A DNA stretch of 64,000 nucleotides from Sepiola atlantica (lineage: Eukaryota; Mollusca; Cephalopoda; Sepiida; Sepiolidae). Numbering within the stretch: position 1 is the first letter of the stretch; each line of letters opens with the position of its first letter. The stretch lies in assembly GCA_963556195.1 (NCBI GenBank), contig OY744519.1, positions 38,728,801-38,792,800 on the forward strand. The letters run 5' to 3'. This document shows positions 1-9,161 of this stretch, one piece after another. The notes beneath the pieces are model-generated. The model searched no databases. It was not told where the DNA came from and saw nothing but the letters and a program-made list of their open reading frames with translations. A program made the position numbers and the translations under genes.

Positions 1-1
1 T

Positions 2-125
2 GATCGTTTAACAGTTGTAACTGAGCGGATCTGTTTGTTTATGGATCATTCAATAGAGGGTAGATCTATTGCTGTGTACATTTCTAAGGTGTTTGCCCGA
101 ATGTGAAATTCTAGTCTCCTACAAA
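2..125 (+). pseudogene. LINE reverse transcriptase, N-terminal fragment (split by LTR array)
   Basis: Read in the frame starting at base 2, this stretch contains VTERI, then AVYISKVFARM followed by a stop and NSSLLQK. This matches the LINE RT region usually written AV(A/V)DISKAFD.VWH..LLQKL, which carries the first catalytic aspartate. Here that aspartate reads Y (AVYISK), and a stop replaces the tryptophan region. The frame continues about 2.8 kb downstream at 2962 with the next RT blocks, so the LTR array at 129-2959 sits inside one RT gene. The left end is cut by the window edge. Identity as LINE RT is family knowledge; the split is seen directly. Confidence 0.65.
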
Positions 126-128
126 AAC

Positions 129-473
129 TGTCGTCCGAAAACACAAAAATGTCTCTCTTCTGAGGGCACCCAATGCGACCTCCAAACAGTCACTAATCCG
201 CAAACACCAACTTGAACTCTAACTTCATTTTTCTGACAGCACCAAATCCGACCTCTACCTTCACTGGTCTCAATCCGGGAGGAACAAAAGAAGAAGTGCA
301 CTTTCTCATTTCCTGTCCTCTTTATGGGGACTCCCATCATGCAATGCAAAATAGGTCACATGATCATTTAGTACTTCCTTTCTATAAAACCAGCCATTTG
401 CTTAAACTCTGTTGTTCTACATGGCCTTGGTCTGGTATTACACGTAAGTCTTATGTTTTTATTTTCCACTACA
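129..473 (-). repeat. LTR copy 1 of tandem array
   Basis: On the plus strand it runs from TGTCGTCCG to TTCCACTACA, so it has TG...CA ends. It closely matches the copies at 1376 and 2619. The plus strand carries TATAAAA (383-389) and GTAAGT (444-449). The minus strand, which is the coding direction, has CATAAAGAGGA around 316-326 as a weak TATA candidate. Confidence 0.85.
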
Positions 474-499
474 TGCCCCCGTGATCTTAAAATCACATC

Positions 500-1315
500 T
501 CACCTCACATAGTCAGCGATCCAGACCGGTTGTATCCTCTCATGATTAGAGCGTCGCGGGGGTTCTTCCAACGGGGGCTCACCGGCTTCTTCCTCAGCAT
601 CTCCATTTGATGGCAGAGAGACACGACGTATGCCAAGCCCGTGTCGCGGCATCCCGTCAACACTCACATTGTTTACAGACTGTACATGCGTTACCCTTCC
701 TCGTCCCGAACGTGTAGTGCATAGAGCTCCCGGTGGCTTGACCCACACTTCTTCACCAACTGTGATGGATCCTTGTCCATCTTCACTCATGTTCGTTTTA
801 GCAAGAGGAGGACGGCACTCATACCGAAAGACTGTCTGATGCGGCACTGACTCTTCATCTTGACCACTCTTTGGAGACATGTTGTACCAAAATACCGCCT
901 CTTCTGGTGAGCTCCGGCCTCTCTCTGCAACAGCCTTTATGGTTCGGTGGTGCCTTTCGACAACCCCATTTCCTCCCGGTCAATATTCAGCCCGAAAAAA
1001 TTGCCGGGTTCCGCACCTGTCACACAGCTCTGTAAAGTCTTCAGAGCGGAAGGCGGCACCATTATCCATTAATATCTCTTCCACTGGCCCCCTCTCCAAA
1101 AACACCGCCTCCATGGCTCTGCAGATTTCACTCGCGGTTTCCGCTCTCAACTTGCGCCAGATTGCCCCTCTCCCAGGTAGACCAAAAGGGCATTTCCTTC
1201 CAAATATAATGGAATCAAGGTTGCCACATCCTCGATTTTCTGCAACCTTGCGACCATCTTCAGTTTAGACAGCCATCGCACTACGTCTCCATCATCAGCG
1301 TACACCTTCAATACG
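500..1315 (-). pseudogene. Gag N-terminus fused to integrase C-terminal half (internal copy 1)
   Basis: Minus-strand translation starts with a gag-like segment (GDVVRWLSKLKMVARLQK ... LYLEGNALLVYL, about 1310-1185). This matches the Gag of the element at 42.8-46.9 kb (GDVVAWLKKLRLVARLQK). It then switches, within a few codons and in another frame, to an integrase catalytic core with MDNGAAFRSEDF (the second catalytic Asp) and GNGVVERHH (the catalytic Glu), and ends with a C-terminal domain containing VWVKPPGALCTTRSGRGRVTHV and PRHGL before a stop near 500. A TGA at 982-980 interrupts the core between D and E. Protease, RT, RNase H and the first integrase Asp are all missing. The copy is therefore non-autonomous, and any mobility would need an intact relative. 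Confidence 0.75.
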
Positions 1316-1375
1316 TCACCGCTTAATTTAGTTCTGTCACCCTACCTGTTATGTAGGTAGGCAGCCGAAATAGCT

Positions 1376-1717
1376 TGTCGTCCGAAAACACCAAAATGTC
1401 TCTCTTCTGAGGGCGCCCAATCCGACCTCCAAACAGTCACTAGTCCGCAAACACCAACTTGAACTCTAACTTCATTCGTCTGACAGCACCAAATCCGACC
1501 TCCACCTTCACTGGTCTCAATCCGGGATGAACCAAAGAAGTGCACTTTCCTATTTCCTGTCCTCTTTATGGAGACTCCCATCATGCAATGCAAAATAGGT
1601 CACATGATCATTTAGTACTTCCTTTCTATAAAACCAGTCATTTGCTTAAACTCTGTTGTTCTACATGGCCTTGGTCTGGTATTACACGTAAGTCTTATGT
1701 TTTTATTTTCCACTACA
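1376..1717 (-). repeat. LTR copy 2 of tandem array
   Basis: A middle LTR shared by both internal segments, 342 bp, with TG...CA ends like the outer copies. Plus-strand TATAAAA lies at 1627-1633. Just outside its inner edge on the minus strand is AGCTATTTCGGCTGCC, in the primer-binding-site position. Confidence 0.85.
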
Positions 1718-1743
1718 TGCCCCCGTGATTTTAAAATCACATC

Positions 1744-2560
1744 TCACCTCACATAGTCAGCGATCCAGACCGGTTGTATCTTCTCATGATTAGAGCGTCG
1801 CGGGGGTTCTTCCAACGGGGGCTCACCGGCTTCTTCCTCAGCATCTCCATTTGATGGAAGAGAAACACGACGTATGTCAAGCCCGTGTCGCGGCATCCCG
1901 TCAACACTCACATTGTTTACAGACTGTACATGCGTTACCCTTCCTCGTCCCGAACGTGTAGTGCATAGAGCTCCCGGTGGCTTGACCCACACTTCTGCAC
2001 CAAATGTGATGGATCCTTGTCCCTCTTCACTCATGTTCGTTTTAGCAAGAGGATGACGGAACTCATACCGAAAGACTGTCTGATGCGGCACTGACTCTTC
2101 ATCTTGACCACTCTTTGGAGATATGTTGTACCAAAATACCGCCTCGTCTGGTGAGATTCGGCCTCTCTCTGCAACAGCCTTTATGGTTCGGTGGTGCCTT
2201 TCGACAACCCCATTTCCTCCCGGTCAATATGCAGCCCGAAAAAATTGCCGGGTTCCGCACCTGCCCACAGCTCTGTAAAGTCTTCAGAGCGGAAGGCGGC
2301 ACCATTATCCAGTAATATCTCCTCCACTGGCCCCCTCTCCAAAAACACCGCCTCCATGGCTCTGCAGATTTCACTCGCGGTTTCCGTTCTCAACTTGCGC
2401 CAGATTGCCACTCTCCCAGGTAGACCGAAAGTGCATTTCCTTCCAAATATAATGGAATCAAGGTTGCCACATCCTCAATTTTCTGCAATCTTGCGACCAT
2501 CTTCGATTTAGACAGCCATCGCACTACGTCTCCATCACCAGCGTACGCCTTCAATACGTC
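1744..2560 (-). pseudogene. Gag N-terminus fused to integrase C-terminal half (internal copy 2)
   Basis: Near-duplicate of the segment at 500-1315. It has the same gag-to-integrase junction (ALLVYL-type gag, then AIWRKLRTETASEICRAMEA and LLDNGAAFRSEDF) and the same C-terminal domain ending near 1744. It carries the same TGA in the core as copy 1, plus its own single-base deletion after FTELW (plus strand CCTGCCCACAG against CCTGTCACACAG), which shifts the frame. The shared stop shows that both copies descend from one parent already dead for integrase; the private deletion came later. Confidence 0.75.
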
Positions 2561-2618
2561 ACTTCTTAATTTAGTTCTGTCACCCTACCTGTTATGTAGG
2601 TAGGCAGCCGAAATAGCT

Positions 2619-2959
2619 TGTCGTCCGAAAACACCAAAATGTCTCTCTTCTGAGGGCGCTCAATCCGACCTCCAAACAGTCACTAGTCCGCAAACACCAA
2701 CTTGAACTCTAACTTCATTCGTCTGACAGCACCAAATCCGACCTCCCCCTTCACTGGTCTAAATCCGGGATGAACCAAAGAAGTGCACTTTCTCATTTCC
2801 TGTCCTCTTTATGGGGACTCCCATCATGCAATGCAAAATAGGTCACATGATCATTTGGTACTTCCTTTCTATAAAACCAGCCATTTGCTTTAACTCTGTT
2901 GTTCTACATGGCCTTGGTCTGGTATTACAGGTAAGTCTTATGTTTTTATTTCCACTACA
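2619..2959 (-). repeat. LTR copy 3 of tandem array
   Basis: Right-most LTR, 341 bp, TG...CA ends. It carries plus-strand TATAAAA at 2870-2876. At 2929-2936 it reads AG-GTAAGT, a better splice-donor match than the CGTAAGT of copies 1 and 2. The RT fragment of the interrupted LINE starts directly after it. Confidence 0.85.
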
Positions 2960-3432
2960 TAAACCTCAGGATGATTGTATAGGTGGTGAGGTTATTGACA
3001 ATATTATGGATGTTCTTTCAGAGCAAAGCTTGCAAGTAACTTCCGGTGGTTTTTTCGTTCTTTTTCCCCATCAATCCGGATGCTCCTTAGGCTCTATTCT
3101 AGACGCAACACTGTTTGTCCTCTATATAAATGGTCTTCTAGAGAATATTCTTCAGAAAAATAACATCTATGCTGATAATAACACTCTTTATTCTGGTGTT
3201 CTTTCTCGCCTATTTCATTCGCCTCAAGTCGAAATATGCAGCTGATTCAATCGTAGACTGAGATTCTCATGGATGGCTTTGCTCTTGAGGATCAACTGAT
3301 TCTGAAACTTTATGGTCGTTCTGCGTCATAAAATATTTCTTGGAATTCACACATTAGATCCATTGCTCTTACTCTTCCTCGTAAATTCGGTTTTCTTCAT
3401 CATTCAGAACACTTTCTCACACATGTGTCTAT

Positions 3433-3463
<31 letters not shown>

Positions 3464-3530
3464 TTCTCGCTCTCTTTCTCTACAAATCTACAATGAGACC
3501 ATGTATTGAGTACTGTTGTCATATTTGTTT
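2960..3530 (+). pseudogene. LINE reverse transcriptase, central and C-terminal fragment
   Basis: Continues the LINE at 2-125. From 2962 the plus strand reads GGEVIDNIMDVLSEQSLQVT, then SGCSLGSILDATLFVLYING (a damaged GVPQGSILGP.LF..YIN block) and IYADNNTLYS, where the catalytic YADD has become YADN. After a (CT)n insertion at 3428-3482 the frame resumes as LYKSTMRPCIEYCCHIC (about 3478-3530), the block that follows the palm in Jockey/R1/CR1-like LINEs. The mutated catalytic Asp and several frame breaks make it inactive. The exact LINE clade is not determined. Confidence 0.7.
3428..3482. repeat. (CT)n microsatellite
   Basis: Imperfect CT/TTTCTC tract lying inside the degenerate LINE RT. It separates the YADN block from the LYKSTMRPC block. 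Confidence 0.9.
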
Positions 3531-4900
3531 CCTGTCTTTGTGATAATCATATTTGCTATTTTTAGCTATTTGCATCAAGTGGCTTTAGACCTTGATTGGA
3601 GCGATTACTATAAAATAAATAGGTATTCGAACTAAAACACAGTAAGTGTTTCTAATATAAGAGGAATACCTTCTACTTCTTTTATGTTATGCATAGAAGT
3701 AATGCCACTAGGTTGAACATATGTGAAAGTATATTTGTCATATGTGAACCACTAATCTCAAATCTTTGAAATGTTTCATCGATATATTTTGTATCTGTGA
3801 GTGTAATTGTGTTTTTGGGGGAGTAATCTTAAATGATCACATAACCGAGTATAAACAGCGTAATTTTAAGCACTTAGTGACTTCTAAAGTCATCAAACCT
3901 ATAGAAACTATTACCAACAACATCTGATTTATGAAACACAAATTTGGATACCTCCCATGAATCTGTTTTGCTTATATTAACTTCTATGATGAATCAAGTA
4001 CCCACAGCAGTTTCCATGTGAGCGCTGAAAATCTTCCCAATGAAAATGCTTTGATAAAACTGACAAAACTTGAACGCAGCATGTTGTGTCACCAGTCCGT
4101 GCCACTCCCTAATTCCGATGAACCAGCTGATCAAATTATCTAAGATATCCTGTTTATGCGTGTGAAGTCTATTCGCAAACTGCGATGGGGATCCATTGCT
4201 GTCCTAATACGTGATACGTGCCAATAAAAATACCACCTTATTGCTACACTCTTGACAGAATTAAATGTTACTTCCGTTACATTAGCACAACACATTTTTC
4301 CACTTACCAGTACTTGCATCATTTGGTTTAATGGCGCGGGTTACATATTTGAGATTGATCGAGTTTAACATTACAAGTGACCGATCATTAGACACTATTC
4401 GTATGTCTGTCTGTATGTCATAGACAACTCTAAATTGAATGAAAGGTTAATAATATGCTATAGAGATGTACAAATTAATATTAGTGTTGTTAAGGTGTAA
4501 CTGTTTTATAAAAACAATACACATTTATATGTTCACTCATTATCGAATATTACAACAATGGTTATTTCTATTATTACTGTTAATCAGACAACTATTACTT
4601 TAATACTACTATTAACGAAATTAACAAATATATATTGAGTCTGAACTACTAGACACAATTACACCAACGTTAGCATGACACACATTGGACAAAATATATG
4701 TTATAAGAATATATAACGTACAATATTACGATTGCTACTACAACCATGTATAATGTTAATATTGCTAATGATGTAAGATATTCAAGTGGATCAGTTGATT
4801 AGAATAATTAAACAGTCGAGATGCGGGTAGAAATGAATTATTCGGTTCCAAAACAAAGTTTCCTTGTTGAGATAAAAGTCGACAATGACTACGGGTAAAC
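3531..4900. other. No recognisable gene
   Basis: AT-rich unique-looking DNA. Short open frames such as the one at 4140-4322 (minus) have no motif I recognise and are treated as chance. Confidence 0.5.
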
Positions 4901-4919
4901 GTGTGGGGGCAGAAGGAAG

Positions 4920-5021
4920 TATATAAGATAGAGGAACGACATCACAGGACAGTGGAAGGAATTATTTTCTTAAGCACACAGATAGTCTCGGGGAAGCGAC
5001 GGTCAGCACCAGCAGGTAAAA
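4920..5021 (+). promoter_or_regulatory. Promoter-like TATA box with downstream splice donor (tentative)
   Basis: TATATAAG at 4920-4927 lies about 30 bp upstream of an ATCACAGGAC sequence that could serve as an initiator. The following roughly 65 bp are less AT-rich than the surroundings and end in CAG|GTAAAA at 5013-5021, a fair splice donor. The spacing would suit a short non-coding first exon. Nothing downstream in the window can be tied to it, and a chance match is quite possible in AT-rich DNA. Confidence 0.25.
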
Positions 5022-5065
5022 TATGAATTAGCACAATATAAATACATTTGTATATGTTTAAATAA

Positions 5066-5070
<5 letters not shown>

Positions 5071-5122
<52 letters not shown>
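5071..5122. repeat. (TA)n microsatellite
   Basis: About 26 uninterrupted TA units. Confidence 0.98.
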
Positions 5123-5125
<3 letters not shown>

Positions 5126-5770
5126 CGAAACAGCCCATTTCTGATAGGCATAAGTCGTTCTCTAAAACTTAATTTGAACATTTCGTAAGATGTATTCTTG
5201 ATTTTATTACAAAAGTGTGTGAATTAGATATAATCATGGCACTATACTTCTAGAAATTAAGTATGTTCGCATGATACATTAATTAAGAAAAATATCATTT
5301 GGTAATTTTTATATTTTATTATATAGCAATATTAAGAAAACAATAATAATTCGGATGAATATTTCATATTTTATTTTGTAAGGAAACCTCATAAAGACCA
5401 TTCTAGTAGAAAAGTAACTCTTGTTATGTGTGCATATTTAGTTTAGTAGGGAGGACTGAACTCAGAATCATGAATCTATGATTAAAACAGAGGGGCTCTG
5501 ATATCAGTACAGTAAAACAATATTATATTAAATATAACATGTTTACTTTTTATAATTCGGTACAAATACATTGTACAAATAATTAGTTTTAGTTTTCTCA
5601 AAAAAAATATCTCTCAATTCTGCCTTAGTGTGTTTTGTATTAAGTACATGTCAGCGTCGGTTCTGAACATGTCTTGTGAAAAATGTTGACAAATTACGGA
5701 GCTGAAATATTTATTTAATATTTCTCAACAAAATCGAAGCAAAATATGATATTCTATTTAAAATTGGAAG
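5123..5770. other. No recognisable gene
   Basis: AT-rich intergenic-type DNA, no motif seen. Confidence 0.5.
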
Positions 5771-5785
5771 AGGCTATTTTGGCGG

Positions 5786-5893
5786 GACCGGCAAAATAAC
5801 GACCTCCTCGTTATTCTGCCGGGACCGGCAAAATAACAAGAGGGTCGTTATTTTGCCGGTCCCGGCAGAATAACGAGGGTTCGTTATTCTGTC
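5786..5893. repeat. Nested palindromes of the CCGGGACCGGCAAAATAACG unit
   Basis: At least two complementary pairs of the same unit lie head to head within about 110 bp. The pair 5819-5843 / 5847-5871 is separated by only a few bases (AAGAGGG). A third, single copy sits at the far end of the element near 7063-7106. The structure resembles sub-terminal palindromes of fold-back transposons. Confidence 0.75.
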
Positions 5894-6546
5894 GGCTAAT
5901 TGTTTTTTTAACGTAACTGTTATCGTCTTGTTAAAGAAAGGGTAATGAAATACACGAGGAGAAATATTTGATAACAGTTTATTTTCATTGTCATAATCAG
6001 TTGTTATTCTGTCGGTTATTTTAATTTTTTGAATATAAAAGAAATATCTGCTTTTAATACAAAAAACATAAAAAGTAAAAATTAATTAAATGAACGAAAA
6101 TATTACAGACAATTAGATTCTTAAGTCGGATTTGGAAGTAATTTGCGTCAGATAAAAAATGTTTTAGTTATTTAAAAAACATGTTTACATTCATTGATAT
6201 AAAAATAAATAACTCTTGTTAAGAAATCTGATTATTAAAATAATTACAGATAAACCCCTAAAGGAATTAAATCGGATATAATGTTTATAATTTCAGTTTT
6301 ATAAACAGTCTAAACAACAATTTTAAAATTGATTTTTCACTATCTTTTAAGATAAATGTTAGGCCCATTTCTCATCATTTCACTCGTTTTTATAATGTTT
6401 TAAATTATAAAAAAAAAATCACTGTTGACTATCCATCTTATAAAATGTTACATTATTAAAAAATTATTTATCCGATTTAAAAAAAAAATATTCCTTTTTT
6501 ATCGGAAATATGTTGAAATAAAAATTATCGTTTTTACGTCGAGTAT

Positions 6547-6925
6547 TATTTACCTCCTCTTCAGAAATTTAAGCACAAGGCCAGTCTTATCTTACTCCCA
6601 CAAGGTAAGATGTGACCCAAGGTCGGGTCGGGAAAGTGGGTCTGGAAAAGCCAGCGCCCGAGAAGGTGAGCACTCTGGCCATTACAAATTCTATTGGAAG
6701 CCCTGTCGGCATTCCCCGATAGGGGCGCCCCAGGCAGTAAGCAATAAACTTACGCCTCCACAAAGAGGGGAGGCAAAGCCTGGGAGGGTGGACCTTCTAG
6801 AACTGCACAGGACACACCCGTAGACCGTCGTAAATCAAGCCCCGAAGGTCAAGACAATACCAGTTTATGAGGTGCAGTATACATCGGAACAGATACTACA
6901 CTTTGATCTTGTCCAAAAAGTATTA
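6547..6925 (-). mobile_element. U2-snRNA-headed SINE-like element, copy 1
   Basis: Reverse complement of this segment aligns along its length with 21011-21364. Its 5' end (minus strand, 6920-6888) reads AAGATCAAAGTGTAGTATCTGTTC, close to the conserved 5' region of metazoan U2 snRNA (AAGATCAAGTGTAGTATCTGTTC). The U2 head is shorter than in copy 2: upstream of it only CTTTTTGGAC resembles U2. The body has no tRNA-type A and B boxes that I could see. The 3' part shares GGGTCACATCTTACC...GTGGGAGTAAGAT with copy 2. Boundaries are approximate because the flanking duplication is not clear. Chance open frames across it, such as the plus-strand frame 6425-6823, are not genes. Confidence 0.7.
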
Positions 6926-7220
6926 AAGATTTGTTTAATTTTTCAGTTTCATTATTTTCGTTTAATTATTTCTATTTTATTGGAAAAATGGTGAAATAAA
7001 ACTTTAAAATGTTGACTCGTGAAATCTTCACTGTAACTGTAAGAGTAAGGTTAACTAAACATGAGCCGGCAAAATAACGAGGGGGTCGTTATTCTGCTGG
7101 TCCCGGCAAATAGCCTATTCGTTAAAAAATACATGGTTTAAATCAAATAAAACAAGCCGCACATGCGTGGTCCCCCTCTGTATGTGACTCGATGTGGCGA
7201 GTGTAAAATGCAATAAATTT

Positions 7221-7545
7221 GGGATGTTTGGGGCATTTTTGACCCCCATTGTACCCCCTGGGGGCGCGAAGCAAAATTTTTCTGAGGTCGATGATACTCA
7301 TTTTATGTCCAGAACAATTGCCTTTATATTTTGGCCAAGTTTTTTAAAAAATTGAATGGATGGATCAAACGTTATGGGAGAAAAGGGTCATTTTTTGCCA
7401 TTTTGGGGGCTTTTGACATCCTGGGGGCGCGAACCAGAATTGTTCTTAGGTCAGCGATACTTATTTTCTATTAGGGACAATAGCTTCATATTTTGGCCAA
7501 GTTTCAAGGAAATTGAATGGATGGATGAAAAGTTATGGGGGGCTA
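7221..7545. repeat. Tandem dimer of a 162-bp unit
   Basis: CTGGGGGCGCGAA recurs at 7259 and 7421, TTTGGCCAAGTTT at about 7331 and 7492, and ATTGAATGGATGGAT at 7351 and 7512. This gives a period of 161-162 bp over two diverged copies. It looks like a short satellite-type array or the tandem core of a larger element. An open frame at 7356-7586 reads through it and is not a convincing gene. Confidence 0.75.
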
Positions 7546-7834
7546 ACCAGATTTTCTTTCAAATATCGGAGAATGTCACTTTCTAACCTGACAAAAGTTA
7601 CAACTTCATGTAAAATTTCAAGAATCCCTTAATATAATCTTATATACATGATCGTTAGTATGCTGTAAATAAAAGATGTATATGTTATATAGTAAATACT
7701 GGGCATGTTAAGATATAATATTCAAAATATACATTATGTTAAATAATTTTGGGGCCTTAATGGAATACCGCTTTGTGAATTTTAGAAAATGCGTATAGGT
7801 GTGGTAGCTTGCTGTAATGTTGAACCAGCTATCT
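7546..7834. other. No recognisable gene
   Basis: AT-rich DNA between the 162-bp dimer and the Penelope fragment; no motif seen. Confidence 0.45.
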
Positions 7835-8040
7835 GAATTTTGTAGGTTGAATTAAGTCCTTGTTTTTACTAAAGATCTGTGGCAGCTTCCTCTCTGTTTT
7901 TAAAGTCGGTTTCTTTTTAACTTTACAATAACCACCTGATCTCACTCCATCTGCCAATTTCTTGGAATGTTTTGCCCTATCGATTAACACTGTAGTATTG
8001 CCTTTGTCCGCTGGTAGTATTATGATATCATCATCACTGC

Positions 8041-8041
<1 letters not shown>
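7835..8041 (-). pseudogene. Penelope-like element RT, N-terminal fragment
   Basis: On the minus strand an open frame from 8039 reads SDDDIIILPADKGNTTVLID and then a lysine-rich stretch (VRSGGYCKVKKKPTLKTERK) to a stop near 7835. ILPADKGN.TVV(L)(M/I)D followed by a Y.K...DPT region is a conserved N-terminal block of Penelope-like RTs. The fragment is cut at its upstream side by the (AT)n tract at 8042. No palm motif or GIY-YIG domain adjoins it. It may come from the same broad class as the GIY-YIG fragment near 62.7 kb. Confidence 0.6.

Positions 8042-8119
<78 letters not shown>
8042..8119. repeat. (AT)n microsatellite
   Basis: About 39 AT units; a second shorter tract lies at 8220-8240. The first tract abuts the Penelope fragment exactly. 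Confidence 0.98.
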
Positions 8120-8121
<2 letters not shown>

Positions 8122-8240
8122 TGAATGAATGCGAAAGTGCTTCTATTACTTGTATATTACAATAAGAACGGGTTACTGTTATTTAACTCAATAATACAAC
8201 ATAGGCATTTGAAAAAATCTATATATATATATATATATAT

Positions 8241-8756
8241 CGTAGAGATAGTCTAATTTGCATATCTACTTTATCTACTTTTACGTACTTCATAATTCAT
8301 TAATAGCTGATGTGTGTTATTTGTAATTTTATTATAACAGTCATCTAAATGTGTCCATTAGTTTCGTCAGTATTAATAGTAATGAATTAAGATGATGTAA
8401 TCAAACAATGTATGACTTAAGAAAACTATTTTCAACATCGGTGGCGAGAATTTTCACCGACTAGGCCGAATCGAGAAAGAAAACAACGGATGAATAGGCA
8501 GCTTGCTACCAAGTGGATGTCTCCATTTCTCTCTGGCTGACTAATGTGTATGACATTCTCCCCATTACTCCCTGCCTCCCTCTTCTATTTCCGTTCTGTA
8601 TTTTACGACAACGTATTGTTTGTTTTTTTAATTAACGTCTGCTGTCGCGGCAATGCTGAGAACAGATACTGCATTTTGATTTACTCTATCATTCTGTTAT
8701 CTTAAAATGTGATAGCCAGTGTAGTATCGGTTTGCTTGCGTAACGAACACTTCTCC
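8241..8756. other. No recognisable gene
   Basis: No repeat family or coding motif recognised. Confidence 0.45.
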
Positions 8757-9030
8757 GGAATTACATCCTCCCTTTTTAAGGGGGGGGGGCAGTAATTCTC
8801 CCACGTATTTCGAAGGAGCGTTAATGTATTATGTGTTATGTTGTCATGAGACCATTTTCCCAGGTACTACCTTCTTCTTTTTCTTGTGGGGGGGGGGCTG
8901 TAATATTTTAGTGGGAAGATCTTCCCATGTTATACATCCTCTATTTAGGAGGGGGTACTGTAATATATGTTCTATTACAATGCGACCATCCTACCAGACA
9001 TTACCTCCTCCTTTCAGGGTCAGTGTATTT
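8757..9030. repeat. Degenerate short repeats with pyrimidine/oligo-G hairpins
   Basis: Four related blocks start near 8757, 8862, 8928 and 8994. Each has a TTAC/TAC..CTCCTCTTT-type pyrimidine stretch, followed in the first three by a G-run (up to G10) and CTGTAAT or CAGTAAT. Pyrimidine and G-run halves could pair into small hairpins. Spacing is about 105, 66 and 66 bp. Confidence 0.45.
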
Positions 9031-9161
9031 AGTTTGCTCATCATGAACTCATTTCAGCCAAGCGAAAATATATGGCCGGAGGGAGCATACGAGGCCTGTC
9101 TAAAAATTATCCGACCGTAGGCCAGAAAAAATATTTCAAATGCGTGAGGGGGTTGTGGACA

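Larger units (their letters stand above)
129..2959 (-). mobile_element. Tandem array LTR-internal-LTR-internal-LTR of a deleted Ty3/Gypsy-type element
   Basis: Three LTRs of about 342 bp (129-473, 1376-1717, 2619-2959) alternate with two internal segments of about 900 bp (474-1375 and 1718-2618). The repeat period is about 1245 bp. The element reads on the minus strand: each LTR begins TGTAGTGG there and is preceded by a purine-rich ATCACGGGGGCA tract, as expected for a polypurine tract. The sequence flanking the outer LTRs is AAAAC on the left and TAAAC on the right, a possible 5-bp target-site duplication with one mismatch. Both internal segments keep only the start of gag and the end of integrase, and both share the same in-frame stop. 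The array therefore probably arose by unequal exchange between LTRs of one deleted copy. It lies inside a LINE RT frame. Confidence 0.85.
5771..7116. mobile_element. Fold-back / MITE-like DNA transposon carrying a SINE insertion
   Basis: The left end AGGCTATTTTGGCGGGACC...GGCAAAATAACGACC (5771-5804) matches the reverse complement of the right end (about 7083-7116: GGTCGTTATTCTGC ... AAATAGCCT). The left end carries more palindromic units of the same kind: CCGGGACCGGCAAAATAAC and its complement TTATTTTGCCGGTCCCGG are repeated to about 5893, so it can fold into nested hairpins. No transposase frame is visible between the ends, so the element is non-autonomous. A U2-headed SINE lies inside (6547-6925). 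I could not define a target-site duplication, so the superfamily is open. Confidence 0.65.

Noticed and set aside
6425..6823. 132-codon plus-strand frame
   Set aside because: Its second half is the complement of the U2-headed SINE; the first half is AT-rich non-coding DNA.
5758..7125. TTAA near both ends as a piggyBac duplication
   Set aside because: The distance from TTAA to the TIR differs on the two sides (about 9 against 5 bp) and the ends do not start with CCC.
7356..7586. 76-codon frame with regular W and F residues
   Set aside because: It runs across the 162-bp tandem dimer and follows its period; no known family.
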